Below, piece by piece: positions 34,121 through 43,466 of a DNA stretch of 64,000 nt; within the stretch, counting starts at the first letter, position 1, and each line of letters starts with the position of its first letter. The position numbers and the translations under genes are program-made. Below the pieces are notes generated by a model. It was not told where the DNA came from. It made no database searches and saw only the letters and a program-made list of their open reading frames with translations. Source of the stretch: Fulvivirgaceae bacterium JP3-4 (GTDB lineage Bacteria; Bacteroidota; Bacteroidia; Cytophagales; Cyclobacteriaceae); NCBI GenBank assembly GCA_029309925.1, contig JARKND010000001.1, forward strand, positions 1,612,001 through 1,676,000, in the 5' to 3' direction.

Positions 34121-35974
34121 ATGTGTGGTATCAGCATAGCAATCAATACTCGTAAACAGTCTGTCAGTCCGGAACAGATCAAAGCGATGAACGACAAGGT
34201 CAGTCACCGCGGCCCTGACGATGAAGGTTTCTTTCATGGAGACGGTTTCGCATTCGGACATCGCAGACTGTCAATTCTTGACCTGAGTTCAGCCGGCCAT
34301 CAGCCCATGCAGCGCGGTAAACTGTGGATCACGTACAACGGGGAAGTTTACAACTACATCGAGCTTCGGGATGAACTGAAGTCTTTCGGCCATACCTTTA
34401 AGACCGGCACCGACACGGAAGTGATTCTGGCGGCCTATGCGCAGTGGGGCACCGATGCTTTTGCGCGGCTCAATGGAATGTGGGCTTTTGCGATCTACGA
34501 TGCTGAAAAAGCCGAGATCGTTTTCTGCCGCGATCACTTCGGCATCAAGCCATTGTATTTTACTGCGATGGATCAATGGTTCCTTGCAGGCTCAGAGGTC
34601 AAACAGTTTACTGTGTTTGATGACTTCAGGCCAAAGCTCAATAATGCAGTCGCTGTGAACTTCCTGGTCCACGGGTGGCTTAATCACTCGGATCAGACAT
34701 TCTTTGAAGGGGTGAACGAACTGCGTCCGGGACACTTTTTGAAATACGATTTAAAGAAAGACACGTTCAGCATCCGGCAGTGGTACGACCTTGGACGTGA
34801 AGCACAACCTGTGGCTGACAGCTTTGATGTTGCTGTGAAGAAGGTGCGTGAACTCTTCATCGACAGCGTCCGGCTGCGGATGCGCTCGGATGTAAAAGTA
34901 GGCGCATGTCTTTCCGGTGGCATAGATAGTTCTGCCATCGTCAGCCTCATTCACAAAGAGAAACTTGCCAACGCAGATTTTGCCACGGTCACATCCTGCT
35001 ATGAAGATCCGCAATATGACGAGCAGAAGTACAGCGATCTCGTGTCTGCCCAGACTGGTTTCCTTGCTGCAAAGGTGTTTCCTAATCTGAACGAACTTCT
35101 AGATTCCGGAGATTTTGACCGGATGATCTATCACCAGGATCAACCGTTCAGCGGAGCAACGAACTATTCTGAGTTCAAAGTGTTTGAGACTGCGCGCAAG
35201 AATGCAATGATTGTGATGCAGGATGGGCAAGGCTCTGATGAATATCTCTGCGGATACGGAGAATTTTATATTACACACATCAGGGAACTTGTGCGCAGCC
35301 TCAAACTTGGTCGGGCACTTTCACTGATCCGTGCAAAGGCGGCACACAAGAATACAAGCTTTACGGCCGAACTGAAATCGGTGATGCGCAACGCATATGT
35401 GTACCGGTTGCAGAGGCGCGTCAAGCAATTAGGGGCTGGCTCTGCCTATCCGTGGCTTGCCGACCGGTGGAAGGCGATCGCAAATGAGTCGATAACCAGT
35501 TATGATGAGCGCGATGTCAGGTCGCTCAGCATCACCGAGATCATGAAGTCGAGCATTCCCTACCAGCTTCATTCCGAAGACAGGAATTCTATGCTTTTCT
35601 CGATCGAGTCAAGACTGCCTTTTCTCGATCACCGACTTGTGGAATACGTGATTGGATTGCCTTCAGCGTACAAGATCAGCCGCGGCTATACGAAGTATGT
35701 TTTGCGCGAAGCATTGCCTGAATTACCTGAACCGATAAAGCACAGAAAAGACAAGATGGGTTTTGTGGCGCCCGACCGCGCGTGGATCCGCCAGAACAAA
35801 GACCGCGTGCGGGCAGAACTGCAGCAACTCATTGAATCAACAGATATTTTTTCCGACCAGCTGCTGCAGCGCTTTGACAGGTTCATCGAGGGAAAGCTTG
35901 GGTACGAACCGATATATTTCCGGGCAATGGCCTTTAACCGCTTTTGCAAAGTCTTTAACGTCTCATTGAATTAA
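34121..35974 (+). CDS. asnB: Asparagine synthase (glutamine-hydrolysing)-type amidotransferase
   Basis: The 617-residue protein has an N-terminal class II glutaminase domain starting Met-Cys-Gly, with Cys2 as nucleophile, and a synthetase domain with the PP-loop CLSGGIDSSAIVSL near residue 265. In O-antigen and capsule clusters such AsnB-like proteins are thought to amidate uronic acid carboxyls; the gene's place between an acyltransferase and the HisH-HisF module favours that over amino-acid metabolism, but the sequence alone does not decide. ATG at 34121 is fixed by the catalytic Cys2. Confidence 0.88.
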   Translation: MCGISIAINTRKQSVSPEQIKAMNDKVSHRGPDDEGFFHGDGFAFGHRRLSILDLSSAGHQPMQRGKLWITYNGEVYNYIELRDELKSFGHTFKTGTDTEVILAAYAQWGTDAFARLNGMWAFAIYDAEKAEIVFCRDHFGIKPLYFTAMDQWFLAGSEVKQFTVFDDFRPKLNNAVAVNFLVHGWLNHSDQTFFEGVNELRPGHFLKYDLKKDTFSIRQWYDLGREAQPVADSFDVAVKKVRELFIDSVRLRMRSDVKVGACLSGGIDSSAIVSLIHKEKLANADFATVTSCYEDPQYDEQKYSDLVSAQTGFLAAKVFPNLNELLDSGDFDRMIYHQDQPFSGATNYSEFKVFETARKNAMIVMQDGQGSDEYLCGYGEFYITHIRELVRSLKLGRALSLIRAKAAHKNTSFTAELKSVMRNAYVYRLQRRVKQLGAGSAYPWLADRWKAIANESITSYDERDVRSLSITEIMKSSIPYQLHSEDRNSMLFSIESRLPFLDHRLVEYVIGLPSAYKISRGYTKYVLREALPELPEPIKHRKDKMGFVAPDRAWIRQNKDRVRAELQQLIESTDIFSDQLLQRFDRFIEGKLGYEPIYFRAMAFNRFCKVFNVSLN

Positions 35975-35984
35975 AAAAAAATTG

Positions 35985-36599
35985 ATGATTGTTATTGTTG
36001 ACTATGGGGTAGGTAACCTTTCATCTATCCAAAACATGTTAAAAAAGGCAGGGGTGGACAGTGTGATATCTGCGAATAGAGAGGTGTTGTCAGGCGCCAA
36101 CAAACTTATTCTTCCCGGAGTGGGTGCTTTTGACACGTGCGCTGAAAAACTGCAGCAGTCAGGTTTGCGCGAACTGCTAAACGAAAAAGCACTTGTGCGA
36201 AAAACGCCCGTGCTTGGTGTGTGTGTCGGCATGCAGTTACTGACGGAGGGAAGTGAAGAAGGCAAATTACCCGGGCTCGGCTGGATTAAAGGCAACATTG
36301 TCCGCTTCAGAAGAGAGAGTATGGCGGATGGATTGAAGATCCCACACATGGGCTGGACTGACGTATCCCTGGCCAAGCCATCTCGTCTTTTTGAGGGCAT
36401 GCATGAAGAGCCGCGCTTTTATTTTGTGCATTCCTATCATGCTTCGCTGAGGAACCAGGATGATGTATTGCTGAAGGCTACCTATGGATATGAGTTCGCT
36501 GCTGCTTTGGAGCACGAGAACATTATGGGCGTTCAGTTTCATCCTGAAAAAAGTCACAAGTTCGGTCTAAAGCTGCTCGCCAATTTTGCAAATCTCTAG
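35985..36599 (+). CDS. hisH: HisH-type glutamine amidotransferase for sugar amidination
   Basis: This is a 204-residue class I glutaminase. Catalytic Cys lies in GVCVGMQLL near residue 80, with the His/Glu pair in QFHPEKSH near the C-terminus. A TTG three bases earlier is an alternative start. It lies next to a HisF-like and a WbpG/PseA-like gene with no other histidine genes, the arrangement of P. aeruginosa O-antigen loci, where HisH supplies ammonia for converting an acetamido group to acetamidino. It is not expected to serve histidine synthesis. Confidence 0.88.
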   Translation: MIVIVDYGVGNLSSIQNMLKKAGVDSVISANREVLSGANKLILPGVGAFDTCAEKLQQSGLRELLNEKALVRKTPVLGVCVGMQLLTEGSEEGKLPGLGWIKGNIVRFRRESMADGLKIPHMGWTDVSLAKPSRLFEGMHEEPRFYFVHSYHASLRNQDDVLLKATYGYEFAAALEHENIMGVQFHPEKSHKFGLKLLANFANL

Positions 36600-36602
36600 C
36601 GC

Positions 36603-37370
36603 ATGAAAAGAATACGTGTCATTCCCTCATTGCTGATCCAGAACGGAGGTTTGGTGAAGTCCGTGAAATTTAAGAACCATACATACGTTGGCGATCCGAT
36701 TAATGCAGTCAAGATTTTTAATGATAAAGAAGTTGATGAACTGGTGCTGCTTGACATTTCGGCAACCGCTCAGAGACGCGCTCCGAATTTTCAGCAGATC
36801 AGAGAAGTGGCGAGCGAAGCTTTTATGCCTGTAGGATACGGAGGAGGCGTAACAACCCTCGACCAGGTGAAAGCACTCATCGGGATAGGCGTGGAGAAAG
36901 TAATCCTGAACACGAGTGCATTTGACAATCCAAAGCTCGTGGAAGAGTCTGCGCGTTACGTTGGCAGTCAAAGCGTTGTGGTATCAGTTGATGTAAAAAA
37001 GAACATCTGGGGTTCGTACAAGATGCATGTGCAGAACGGCTCGCGGAACACAAACCTCGATCCGGCCGAGTTTGCGCTGCGGATGGAAAATGCAGGTGCA
37101 GGTGAGGTGCTCCTGAATTCAATCGACCGGGATGGCACGTTCTCAGGATATGACACGGTGCTGATTCGCCATGTGAGCGAAAAGTTAACCATTCCGCTGG
37201 TAGCCCTTGGCGGTGCTGCTTCTGTTGATGACTTTAAAATGGCTGTTCTGGCGGGAGCGTCAGCTGTGTCTGCAGGAAGCTTCTTTGTTTTTCAACGGCC
37301 ACACCGTGCCGTATTAATTAGCTACCCGGGCCAGAAAGAATTGAAAGAAAAGCTATTTTTGCAGGTTTAA
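36603..37370 (+). CDS. hisF: HisF-like ammonia-channel partner of the sugar amidotransferase
   Basis: This is a 255-residue TIM barrel like imidazole-glycerol-phosphate synthase subunit HisF. In true HisF the first strand carries a catalytic Asp (the 'CLD' of strand 1); here the same position reads P-S-L-L, so that Asp is missing, while the second Asp (VSVDVKKN, near residue 130) is kept. Loss of the cyclase acid fits the sugar-amidination paralogues, in which the barrel conducts ammonia from HisH. It begins three bases after hisH and precedes the amidotransferase by 7 bp. Confidence 0.87.
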   Translation: MKRIRVIPSLLIQNGGLVKSVKFKNHTYVGDPINAVKIFNDKEVDELVLLDISATAQRRAPNFQQIREVASEAFMPVGYGGGVTTLDQVKALIGIGVEKVILNTSAFDNPKLVEESARYVGSQSVVVSVDVKKNIWGSYKMHVQNGSRNTNLDPAEFALRMENAGAGEVLLNSIDRDGTFSGYDTVLIRHVSEKLTIPLVALGGAASVDDFKMAVLAGASAVSAGSFFVFQRPHRAVLISYPGQKELKEKLFLQV

Positions 37371-37377
37371 CCGGGGT

Positions 37378-38544
37378 TTGAAACGTATGGTACTGGAGGA
37401 AAACGATCCGCGCTACAGGCAGTGTTCCGTGACGGTGATGGATAATATTGCTGACCCGGACATTAGCTTTGACGCCCACGGCATTTGCAACTATTACTAC
37501 GAATATAAGAAGGCCGAAGGCGAGGGAGTATTCACCGGAGCCACTGGTGAAGCAAAGCTCAACGCTCTGGTGTCGGCTATCAAAGCAAAGGGTCGTGGCA
37601 AGCCGTATGATTGTCTGATCGGCCTCAGTGGTGGCGTAGACAGCACCTATGTTGCGTATCTTGTGCACAAGCTGGGGCTCCGACCACTGGCCGTGCATCT
37701 TGATAATGGATGGAACTCTGAACTTGCCGTCCAAAACATCCACAACATCATCAGCAGGCTGAACATCGACTTATTCACCCTCGTCATTGACTGGGAAGAA
37801 TTCAGAGACATTCAGCTGGCCTACCTGCGGGCCTCTGTAGTGGATATCGAAGTGGTTTCGGATCACGCAATTTTTGCAACGATGTATAAGCTTGCCAAGG
37901 AAAAGGACATCAGCTACATCATCAGCGGAACCAATATCGTGACCGAATTCATCATGCCTCCAGGCTGGCTTTACAAAAAAATGGATTTTGCAAACCTTAA
38001 AGATATACATAAGCAGTTTGGCAGGCGGAAGCTGAAGACATACCCGTTCGTTGATTTTAAGAAGCATGTTTACTACAGTGCTTTCCTGCGTTTAAGTCCC
38101 GTCTCGATACTCAACTATGTGCCTTATAACAAGGCAGAAGTGAAACGAGTTATCACAGCGGAACTCGGGTGGCGCGACTACGGAGGTAAACACTATGAGT
38201 CGCTGTTCACAAAATTCTATCAGGCATACATCCTGCCTGTTAAGTTTAGAATAGATAAACGCAAAGCACACCTCTCGACATTGATTTGTGCGGGGCAGAT
38301 GACGAGAGAACAAGCCATTGAAGAATTGTCAAAACCGCTGTACGATCCGGTTGAACTCAACTCTGATAAGGCGTATGTCCTGAAGAAACTCGGGCTCAGT
38401 GAAAGCGAGTTTGAGGCCATTATGCAAAAACCTCCGCGCGGACACCAGGAATTTAGAAGTGATACAATATTGAAGCAACGCTACATGAAATTTTTGCAAC
38501 GGACGCAGAAAGTCAGACATGTTTTAAAGAAAACGATCGGATAA
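37378..38544 (+). CDS. N-acetyl sugar amidotransferase, WbpG/PseA-like
   Basis: The 388-residue ATP-dependent enzyme has PP-loop LSGGVDSTYVAYL near residue 82. Members convert an N-acetyl to an acetamidino group using ammonia from HisH/HisF. The N-terminal Cys-rich motif is degraded: the usual C-x2-C-x-M-D reads C-S-V-T-V-M-D and the later C-N-x-C reads C-N-Y-Y, so two of four putative zinc ligands are absent. The start is TTG at 37378 or ATG at 37387. TATTTTTG at 37354-37361 might be an internal -7 box. The following gene overlaps by one base. Confidence 0.87.
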   Translation: MKRMVLEENDPRYRQCSVTVMDNIADPDISFDAHGICNYYYEYKKAEGEGVFTGATGEAKLNALVSAIKAKGRGKPYDCLIGLSGGVDSTYVAYLVHKLGLRPLAVHLDNGWNSELAVQNIHNIISRLNIDLFTLVIDWEEFRDIQLAYLRASVVDIEVVSDHAIFATMYKLAKEKDISYIISGTNIVTEFIMPPGWLYKKMDFANLKDIHKQFGRRKLKTYPFVDFKKHVYYSAFLRLSPVSILNYVPYNKAEVKRVITAELGWRDYGGKHYESLFTKFYQAYILPVKFRIDKRKAHLSTLICAGQMTREQAIEELSKPLYDPVELNSDKAYVLKKLGLSESEFEAIMQKPPRGHQEFRSDTILKQRYMKFLQRTQKVRHVLKKTIG

Positions 38545-39554
38545 TGGCTAAACTAAGATTTGCAATCATTGGCTGCGGCCGCATTGCGCAGCGTCACGCA
38601 GAACACATTGCTGCCAATGGAGAACTCGTTGCTGTCTGTGATATTGATGTCAACAAAGCTAAAGACCTTGCCGCCAAACACAAAGCAACGGCCTACCAGG
38701 ATATCGATGAACTTCTGAAAATAGAGAAGAGCCTGGATGTTGTAGCGATATGTTCTCCCAACGGGCTGCATGCCACTCACGCCATCAAGGCGTTGCAGGC
38801 AGGGATCCATGTATTGTGTGAGAAGCCTATGGCCATCAGCGTGCATGATTGTGGCCGGATGATACAGGCAGCAGAGAAAGCAAATCGCAGGCTGTTCGCG
38901 ATCAAACAAAACCGTTTCAATCCCCCTGTGGTGGCTGTGAAACAACTCATTGATGAAGGCCGCCTCGGCAAGGTCCTCAGCGTTCAGTTAAGTTGCTTCT
39001 GGAACCGGAATGCCGACTATTATAAGAATTCCTGGAAGGGAACGCTCGTACTTGACGGAGGCACACTCTTTACGCAATTCAGCCATTTTGTAGATCTGTT
39101 GTACTGGATCGTAGGCGATGTAAAGAATGTTCAGGCATATATGGGAAACCTGGCGCACCAGGGAATTATTGAGTTCGAAGATACCGGTGCCGTGATCCTT
39201 GAATTTCATAACGGTGCGATCGGGACAATCAATTACACGGTTAACAGTTACGAAAAGAATATGGAAGGCTCGTTGACCATTTTCGGTGAAAAGGGGACGG
39301 TCAAGATAGGTGGTCAGTATCTCAATGAGCTTGAGTACCAGAACATAGAAGGTTACAGGATCGAGAATCTGCCGCAGGGCAACAAACCCAACAATTACGG
39401 TAACTATGTTGGCTCGATGAGCAACCACGATAAAGTTTACGAAAATCTTGTTGAAGTACTGCAGAACAATGCCTCGATCACTACCAATTCGTTCGAGGGG
39501 TTGAAAACCGTTGAGATCATTGAAAAAATATACCAAGCCGCGATCAGAAAATGA
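38544..39554 (+). CDS. Gfo/Idh/MocA oxidoreductase, WbpB-like sugar 3-dehydrogenase
   Basis: This 336-residue NAD-dependent oxidoreductase has the Rossmann motif GCGRIAQRHAEHI near residue 9, CSPNGLHATHAIKAL, and the EKPMAIS motif with its conserved Lys. In WbpB-type enzymes this oxidises C3 of UDP-GlcNAcA, preparing it for transamination. The WbpD-like acetyltransferase and WbpE-like aminotransferase follow directly, and the amidination genes precede it, so the four activities form one pathway. Confidence 0.87.
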   Translation: MAKLRFAIIGCGRIAQRHAEHIAANGELVAVCDIDVNKAKDLAAKHKATAYQDIDELLKIEKSLDVVAICSPNGLHATHAIKALQAGIHVLCEKPMAISVHDCGRMIQAAEKANRRLFAIKQNRFNPPVVAVKQLIDEGRLGKVLSVQLSCFWNRNADYYKNSWKGTLVLDGGTLFTQFSHFVDLLYWIVGDVKNVQAYMGNLAHQGIIEFEDTGAVILEFHNGAIGTINYTVNSYEKNMEGSLTIFGEKGTVKIGGQYLNELEYQNIEGYRIENLPQGNKPNNYGNYVGSMSNHDKVYENLVEVLQNNASITTNSFEGLKTVEIIEKIYQAAIRK

Positions 39555-40018
39555 CAAAGCCTGTTTTGCTATCGTCCGGAATCCGTGATGTAAACTTCGG
39601 AAACGATGTTAAAGTCGTTGAGCCCGTGAATCTGTACGGCTGCAGCATCGGGGACAAATCATTTATCGGCCCGTTTGTAGAGATCCAAAACGATGTGATC
39701 ATCGGAAAGCAAACGAAAGTTCAGTCTCACGTGTTCATTTGTTCCCTCGTGGAAATCGGTGACGATTGTTTTATTGGCCACGGAGTCATGTTCATCAACG
39801 ATGTTTTTGCTTCAGGTGGCCCCGCGCGCGGTGATAAGACAAAGTGGAAGCGCACAAAGATTGGAAGCCATGTCTCAATCGGGTCAAATGCTACAATACT
39901 TCCGGTGTCAATTTGTGACAACGTTGTGATCGGTGCCGGTTCCGTTGTTACCAGGGATATTGTCAGGCCGGGTATTTATGCTGGCAACCCTGCAAAGTTT
40001 AAGCGTTCAATTGTTTGA
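39551..40018 (+). CDS. WbpD-like N-acetyltransferase (hexapeptide repeats)
   Basis: This is a compact 155-residue left-handed beta-helix acetyltransferase with repeats CSIGDKSFIGPFVEIQ, VIIGKQTKVQSHVFIC and VEIGDDCFIGHGVMF, then 'KIGSHVSIGSNATILPV'. WbpD-type enzymes acetylate the 3-amino group of the UDP-2-acetamido-3-amino uronic acid. Its position between WbpB- and WbpE-like genes supports this. It overlaps the oxidoreductase by four bases. Confidence 0.86.
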   Translation: MTKPVLLSSGIRDVNFGNDVKVVEPVNLYGCSIGDKSFIGPFVEIQNDVIIGKQTKVQSHVFICSLVEIGDDCFIGHGVMFINDVFASGGPARGDKTKWKRTKIGSHVSIGSNATILPVSICDNVVIGAGSVVTRDIVRPGIYAGNPAKFKRSIV

Positions 40019-40031
40019 AATTTTCTCCGTC

Positions 40032-41150
40032 ATGCACGTACCTTTTGTAGATCTTAAAATCCAGTATCAGAATATCAAGGCTGACATCGATCGCGCTATC
40101 GCTGAAGTCATTGCCAAAACTGCTTTTATCGGTGGTGAACCGGTAAAATCATTTGAAGAAAAATTTGGCGCACTGTATGGTGTTAAACATGTAATCTCCT
40201 GCGCGAACGGTACGGATTCTCTTTATATCATTATGAGAATGCTTGGCATCGGAGCTGGTGATGAGGTGATCACCGTTGCAAACAGCTGGATTTCGAGCGC
40301 TGAAACCATTTCTCAGACCGGAGCAAGACCTGTGTTTGTTGATGTGCATCCTGACTACTACAGCATTGACGAAAATCTGATCGAAGCCAGGATCACACCA
40401 AGAACTAAAGCAATCATTCCTGTGCATTTGCACGGGCAGATGTGCGATATGGAACGCATCAAGGCAATCTGCGATAAGCACAACCTATTCCTGATCGAAG
40501 ATTGTGCACAATCGCACTTCTCCGAGTTTAAGAATGTGCGTGCAGGATTGTTCGGCATTGCAGCATCTTTCAGTTTTTTTCCAGGAAAAAATCTTGGTGC
40601 CTACGGAGATGCGGGGTGCATCATCACCAATGACGACACGCTGGCAACGAAGTTTACAATGTTTGCAAGACACGGAGCGCTGAAGAAACACCAGCACGAA
40701 ATGGAGGGGATTAACAGCCGTCTAGACGGATTGCAGGCTGCCGTTCTGAGCGCAAAACTTCCATATATTCTCCAGTGGACTGAGAGCCGTATTAAGAATG
40801 CCCAGCTGTATTCAAAGTATTTGTCGGGCGTTGATGAGATTGTCTTGCCATCGGTGAGGCCGCAGACAAAACATTCGTTTCACCTGTATGTCATCCGTGC
40901 GAAGGAACGCGATGCACTGGCCACGTATCTAAACGGTAAGGGAATTGAAACTGCGATTCATTATCCGAGAACACTGCCCAACCTTCCTGCGTACAGATAC
41001 CTCGGCCACACACCTGAAGATTTCCCCGTGTCGACAGGATTACAGAGCCAGATACTTTCACTGCCGATGTACCCGGAATTGACAGGCGAAATGATCGAAT
41101 ACGTTGCTGATACGATCAGATTATTTTACGCCTCAACCAAAGGCCGATAA
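40032..41150 (+). CDS. DegT aminotransferase, WbpE-like
   Basis: This 372-residue PLP enzyme has Lys186 in FFPGKNLGAYGDAG and the PFVDLKIQY N-terminus usual for the family; the long frame from 39933 overlaps the acetyltransferase and adds no conserved sequence, so the ATG at 40032 is chosen. It should place the 3-amino group on the 3-keto uronic acid made by the WbpB-like enzyme. The product of the set would be UDP-GlcNAc(3NAc)A, then amidinated by WbpG/HisH/HisF. Confidence 0.88.
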   Translation: MHVPFVDLKIQYQNIKADIDRAIAEVIAKTAFIGGEPVKSFEEKFGALYGVKHVISCANGTDSLYIIMRMLGIGAGDEVITVANSWISSAETISQTGARPVFVDVHPDYYSIDENLIEARITPRTKAIIPVHLHGQMCDMERIKAICDKHNLFLIEDCAQSHFSEFKNVRAGLFGIAASFSFFPGKNLGAYGDAGCIITNDDTLATKFTMFARHGALKKHQHEMEGINSRLDGLQAAVLSAKLPYILQWTESRIKNAQLYSKYLSGVDEIVLPSVRPQTKHSFHLYVIRAKERDALATYLNGKGIETAIHYPRTLPNLPAYRYLGHTPEDFPVSTGLQSQILSLPMYPELTGEMIEYVADTIRLFYASTKGR

Positions 41151-42289
41151 TGTCGAGACTAACTTCAAAGACGATTCTGGTCCTTTCTCCCCAGGGATGG
41201 GGAAAAATGTTTTTATCAAAGCACCACTACGCTGTGGCACTGGCAAGGCGTGGTAATCGCGTTTATTTCCTGAACCCTCCTGATTCGTCTTCGTCAGGCG
41301 TTTCTGTAACTCCGTCTGATTTGCATGAAAACCTGTTCATCATCAGCCACCGGTTGTTTTTCCCGTACAAGCTTAAATTTCGTCTTCTCCCCGTATTTCA
41401 TGCACTGATGCGCTTTCACATCAGACGGATCGAGCGGAGCATAGAAGGAAGAATTGATATAATCTGGTCGTTTGACCTGGGCAACCTCTACCCACTGAAG
41501 TTTTTTACGAAAGGAGCTTTGCGTGTTTTCCATCCGGTGGATGAGCCTTTAAGCGCAGCAGCAATCCAGGCCGCAAAAGGTGCGGAAATAATTTTTTCAG
41601 TGACCAGAGAGATTCTTGAAAAGTATGAAGCGTTTCAAGCCCCGAAACATTTTGTGAATCACGGTGTATCGGAAGAATTCCTGAACAGTGAGCCCGTCCT
41701 GGACCCGAATGCATCATCATCTGTCAATGTCGGACTTTCCGGTAACTGGCTCCGTCCCGATATCGATGGCGACATTCTTCAAAAAATAATTATCGACAAT
41801 CCGCGGATTAATTTCCACTTCTGGGGTAGTTACCAGCTCTCCGATGCAAACATTGGCGGAGGGCTGAACGAACAAACGAAGACGTTGATTGACGTGCTCA
41901 AACAACGGCCTAATGTCACGTTTTATGGTGCAGTCTCGTCAAGGCAACTTGCGACTGCCATCCGCAAGATGCAGGCGTTTCTCATCTGCTATGATGTTCA
42001 GCGCGATCAGAGCAGGGGAACAAATTATCACAAGATCATGGAGTACCTCAGCACCGGAAAAGTGATCGTCTCCAACAATGTCACGACTTACCGTGATATG
42101 CCTGTGCTGGTGCAAATGGTAAAAGAACGCGACCACAACCGGTCATTGCCTGACCTTTTCAAAACGGTTGTATCAAACCTTGATTACTACAACTCGGCAG
42201 AATGGCAACGCCAACGGATATCGTATGCGCAGGATAATGCTTATGACAAACAACTGTTGAGAATTGAAAACCTGATCTATGGAGCATAA
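41150..42289 (+). CDS. Glycosyltransferase, GT-B fold (GT4-like)
   Basis: This 379-residue protein has TILVLSPQGWGKMFLSKHHYA opening the acceptor domain and 'VNVGLSGNWLRPD' and 'QSRGTNYHKIMEYLSTGKVI' in the nucleotide-binding half, the last taking the place of the usual E-x7-E loop. The family is diverged; donor unknown. It shares one base with the WbpE-like gene before it and overlaps the next gene by 11 bp. Confidence 0.78.
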   Translation: MSRLTSKTILVLSPQGWGKMFLSKHHYAVALARRGNRVYFLNPPDSSSSGVSVTPSDLHENLFIISHRLFFPYKLKFRLLPVFHALMRFHIRRIERSIEGRIDIIWSFDLGNLYPLKFFTKGALRVFHPVDEPLSAAAIQAAKGAEIIFSVTREILEKYEAFQAPKHFVNHGVSEEFLNSEPVLDPNASSSVNVGLSGNWLRPDIDGDILQKIIIDNPRINFHFWGSYQLSDANIGGGLNEQTKTLIDVLKQRPNVTFYGAVSSRQLATAIRKMQAFLICYDVQRDQSRGTNYHKIMEYLSTGKVIVSNNVTTYRDMPVLVQMVKERDHNRSLPDLFKTVVSNLDYYNSAEWQRQRISYAQDNAYDKQLLRIENLIYGA

Positions 42290-43466
42290 GCCAAAAATTG
42301 CGCTGGTGGTCTCGCATCCGATCCAGCATTTCTGCCCCCAGTACGCGAGCTTTGCAACGAATCCAAATGTCAGGTTTAAGGTTTTTTTTGCGTCTGCACT
42401 TGGACTGAAAAAATATGTAGACCCGAATTTCAAAAAGGAAATTTCCTGGGCGAATCTCAACCTCGATCAGTTCGAGCATCACTTTCTCAACGGAGATGTT
42501 GCGCTGCCCTCTTCAAAAGATATTGATGCCCCTGCACTGGATCAGGAACTGGCGGGATTTGAACCGGACCTCGTTGTTATTTATGGCTACTTCCAAAAGC
42601 TTCAGCGAAGAGCGCACCGCTGGGCGAAGAAGAACAACGTTTCACTCGCCTACATCTCGGACAGTGAGCTGCGCCAGAAGCGAAGTCGCCTCCGGGAATT
42701 GGTAAAATACTGGTGGGTTCGTCACTATTTCTCATCCATCAGATTTTTCCTGTCCGTTGGCGATGCTAATGAAGATTTCTACAGGCACTATGGTGTAAGT
42801 GACGACCGGATGCTGCGGATGCACTTTCCGATCGACATAAAACAATACGAAGCAGCCTATGAGATGCGCCATCAGCTTAGAAATAAAGTTCGGAAGGAAT
42901 TTGACATTTGCAATGACGTGCTGGTGATTTGTGTTGTTGGAAAATTGGTTGGCTGGAAGAACCAGGATCATCTGATCGATGCGCTGGCCGCACTGGAGTC
43001 GGAAGGCGTTTATGCAGAAGCATTGATCGTGGGTTCAGGGCCCATGGATCAGCTATGGAAACAGAAGGCACAAAAGCTTTCAAAAAACAAGGTGCACTTT
43101 GCAGGCTTTGTCAGCCCGGCCGAACTGCCGGGTTACTACGCAGCAAGTGACGTCTATGTGCATCCTGCATCGGTAGAGCCTCACTCTATTGCTGTAAGCG
43201 AGGCCATCTTTATGAGTCTGCCTGTAATTATGAGCGATCGTTGCGGCAGTTATGGCCCGAGCGATGATGTGCAGCCGAACCACAACGGATTCATTTATCC
43301 ATTTGGTGATATTCAGGCGTTGGCCGGGCAAATCCTTAAGTTCTGCACGAACATCGATCTGCGAAGGACTTTTGGAGCCCGGTCGCATAAAAATGCTGTT
43401 GCCTTTCAGCAACGTGCGCACGATGGAATAATGAACGAACTAAGCAGGAAACTATCACGTGGTTAA
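42279..43466 (+). CDS. Glycosyltransferase family 4
   Basis: This 395-residue GT-B enzyme has KIALVVSHPIQHFCPQY at the N-terminus, 'VVGKLVGWKNQDHLIDAL' opening the donor domain, and 'VYVHPASVEPHSIAVSEAIF' as the E-x7-E region. Specificity unknown. The next gene starts 8 bases before its stop with GTG. Confidence 0.87.
   Translation: MEHKPKIALVVSHPIQHFCPQYASFATNPNVRFKVFFASALGLKKYVDPNFKKEISWANLNLDQFEHHFLNGDVALPSSKDIDAPALDQELAGFEPDLVVIYGYFQKLQRRAHRWAKKNNVSLAYISDSELRQKRSRLRELVKYWWVRHYFSSIRFFLSVGDANEDFYRHYGVSDDRMLRMHFPIDIKQYEAAYEMRHQLRNKVRKEFDICNDVLVICVVGKLVGWKNQDHLIDALAALESEGVYAEALIVGSGPMDQLWKQKAQKLSKNKVHFAGFVSPAELPGYYAASDVYVHPASVEPHSIAVSEAIFMSLPVIMSDRCGSYGPSDDVQPNHNGFIYPFGDIQALAGQILKFCTNIDLRRTFGARSHKNAVAFQQRAHDGIMNELSRKLSRG

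Noticed and set aside
35985-37370. hisH-hisF as part of histidine biosynthesis.
   Set aside because: No other his genes are present, HisF lacks its first catalytic Asp, and the neighbours are sugar-amidination genes.
39933-40031. N-terminal extension of the WbpE-like aminotransferase.
   Set aside because: It overlaps the WbpD-like gene and encodes no conserved sequence; the family start matches the ATG at 40032.
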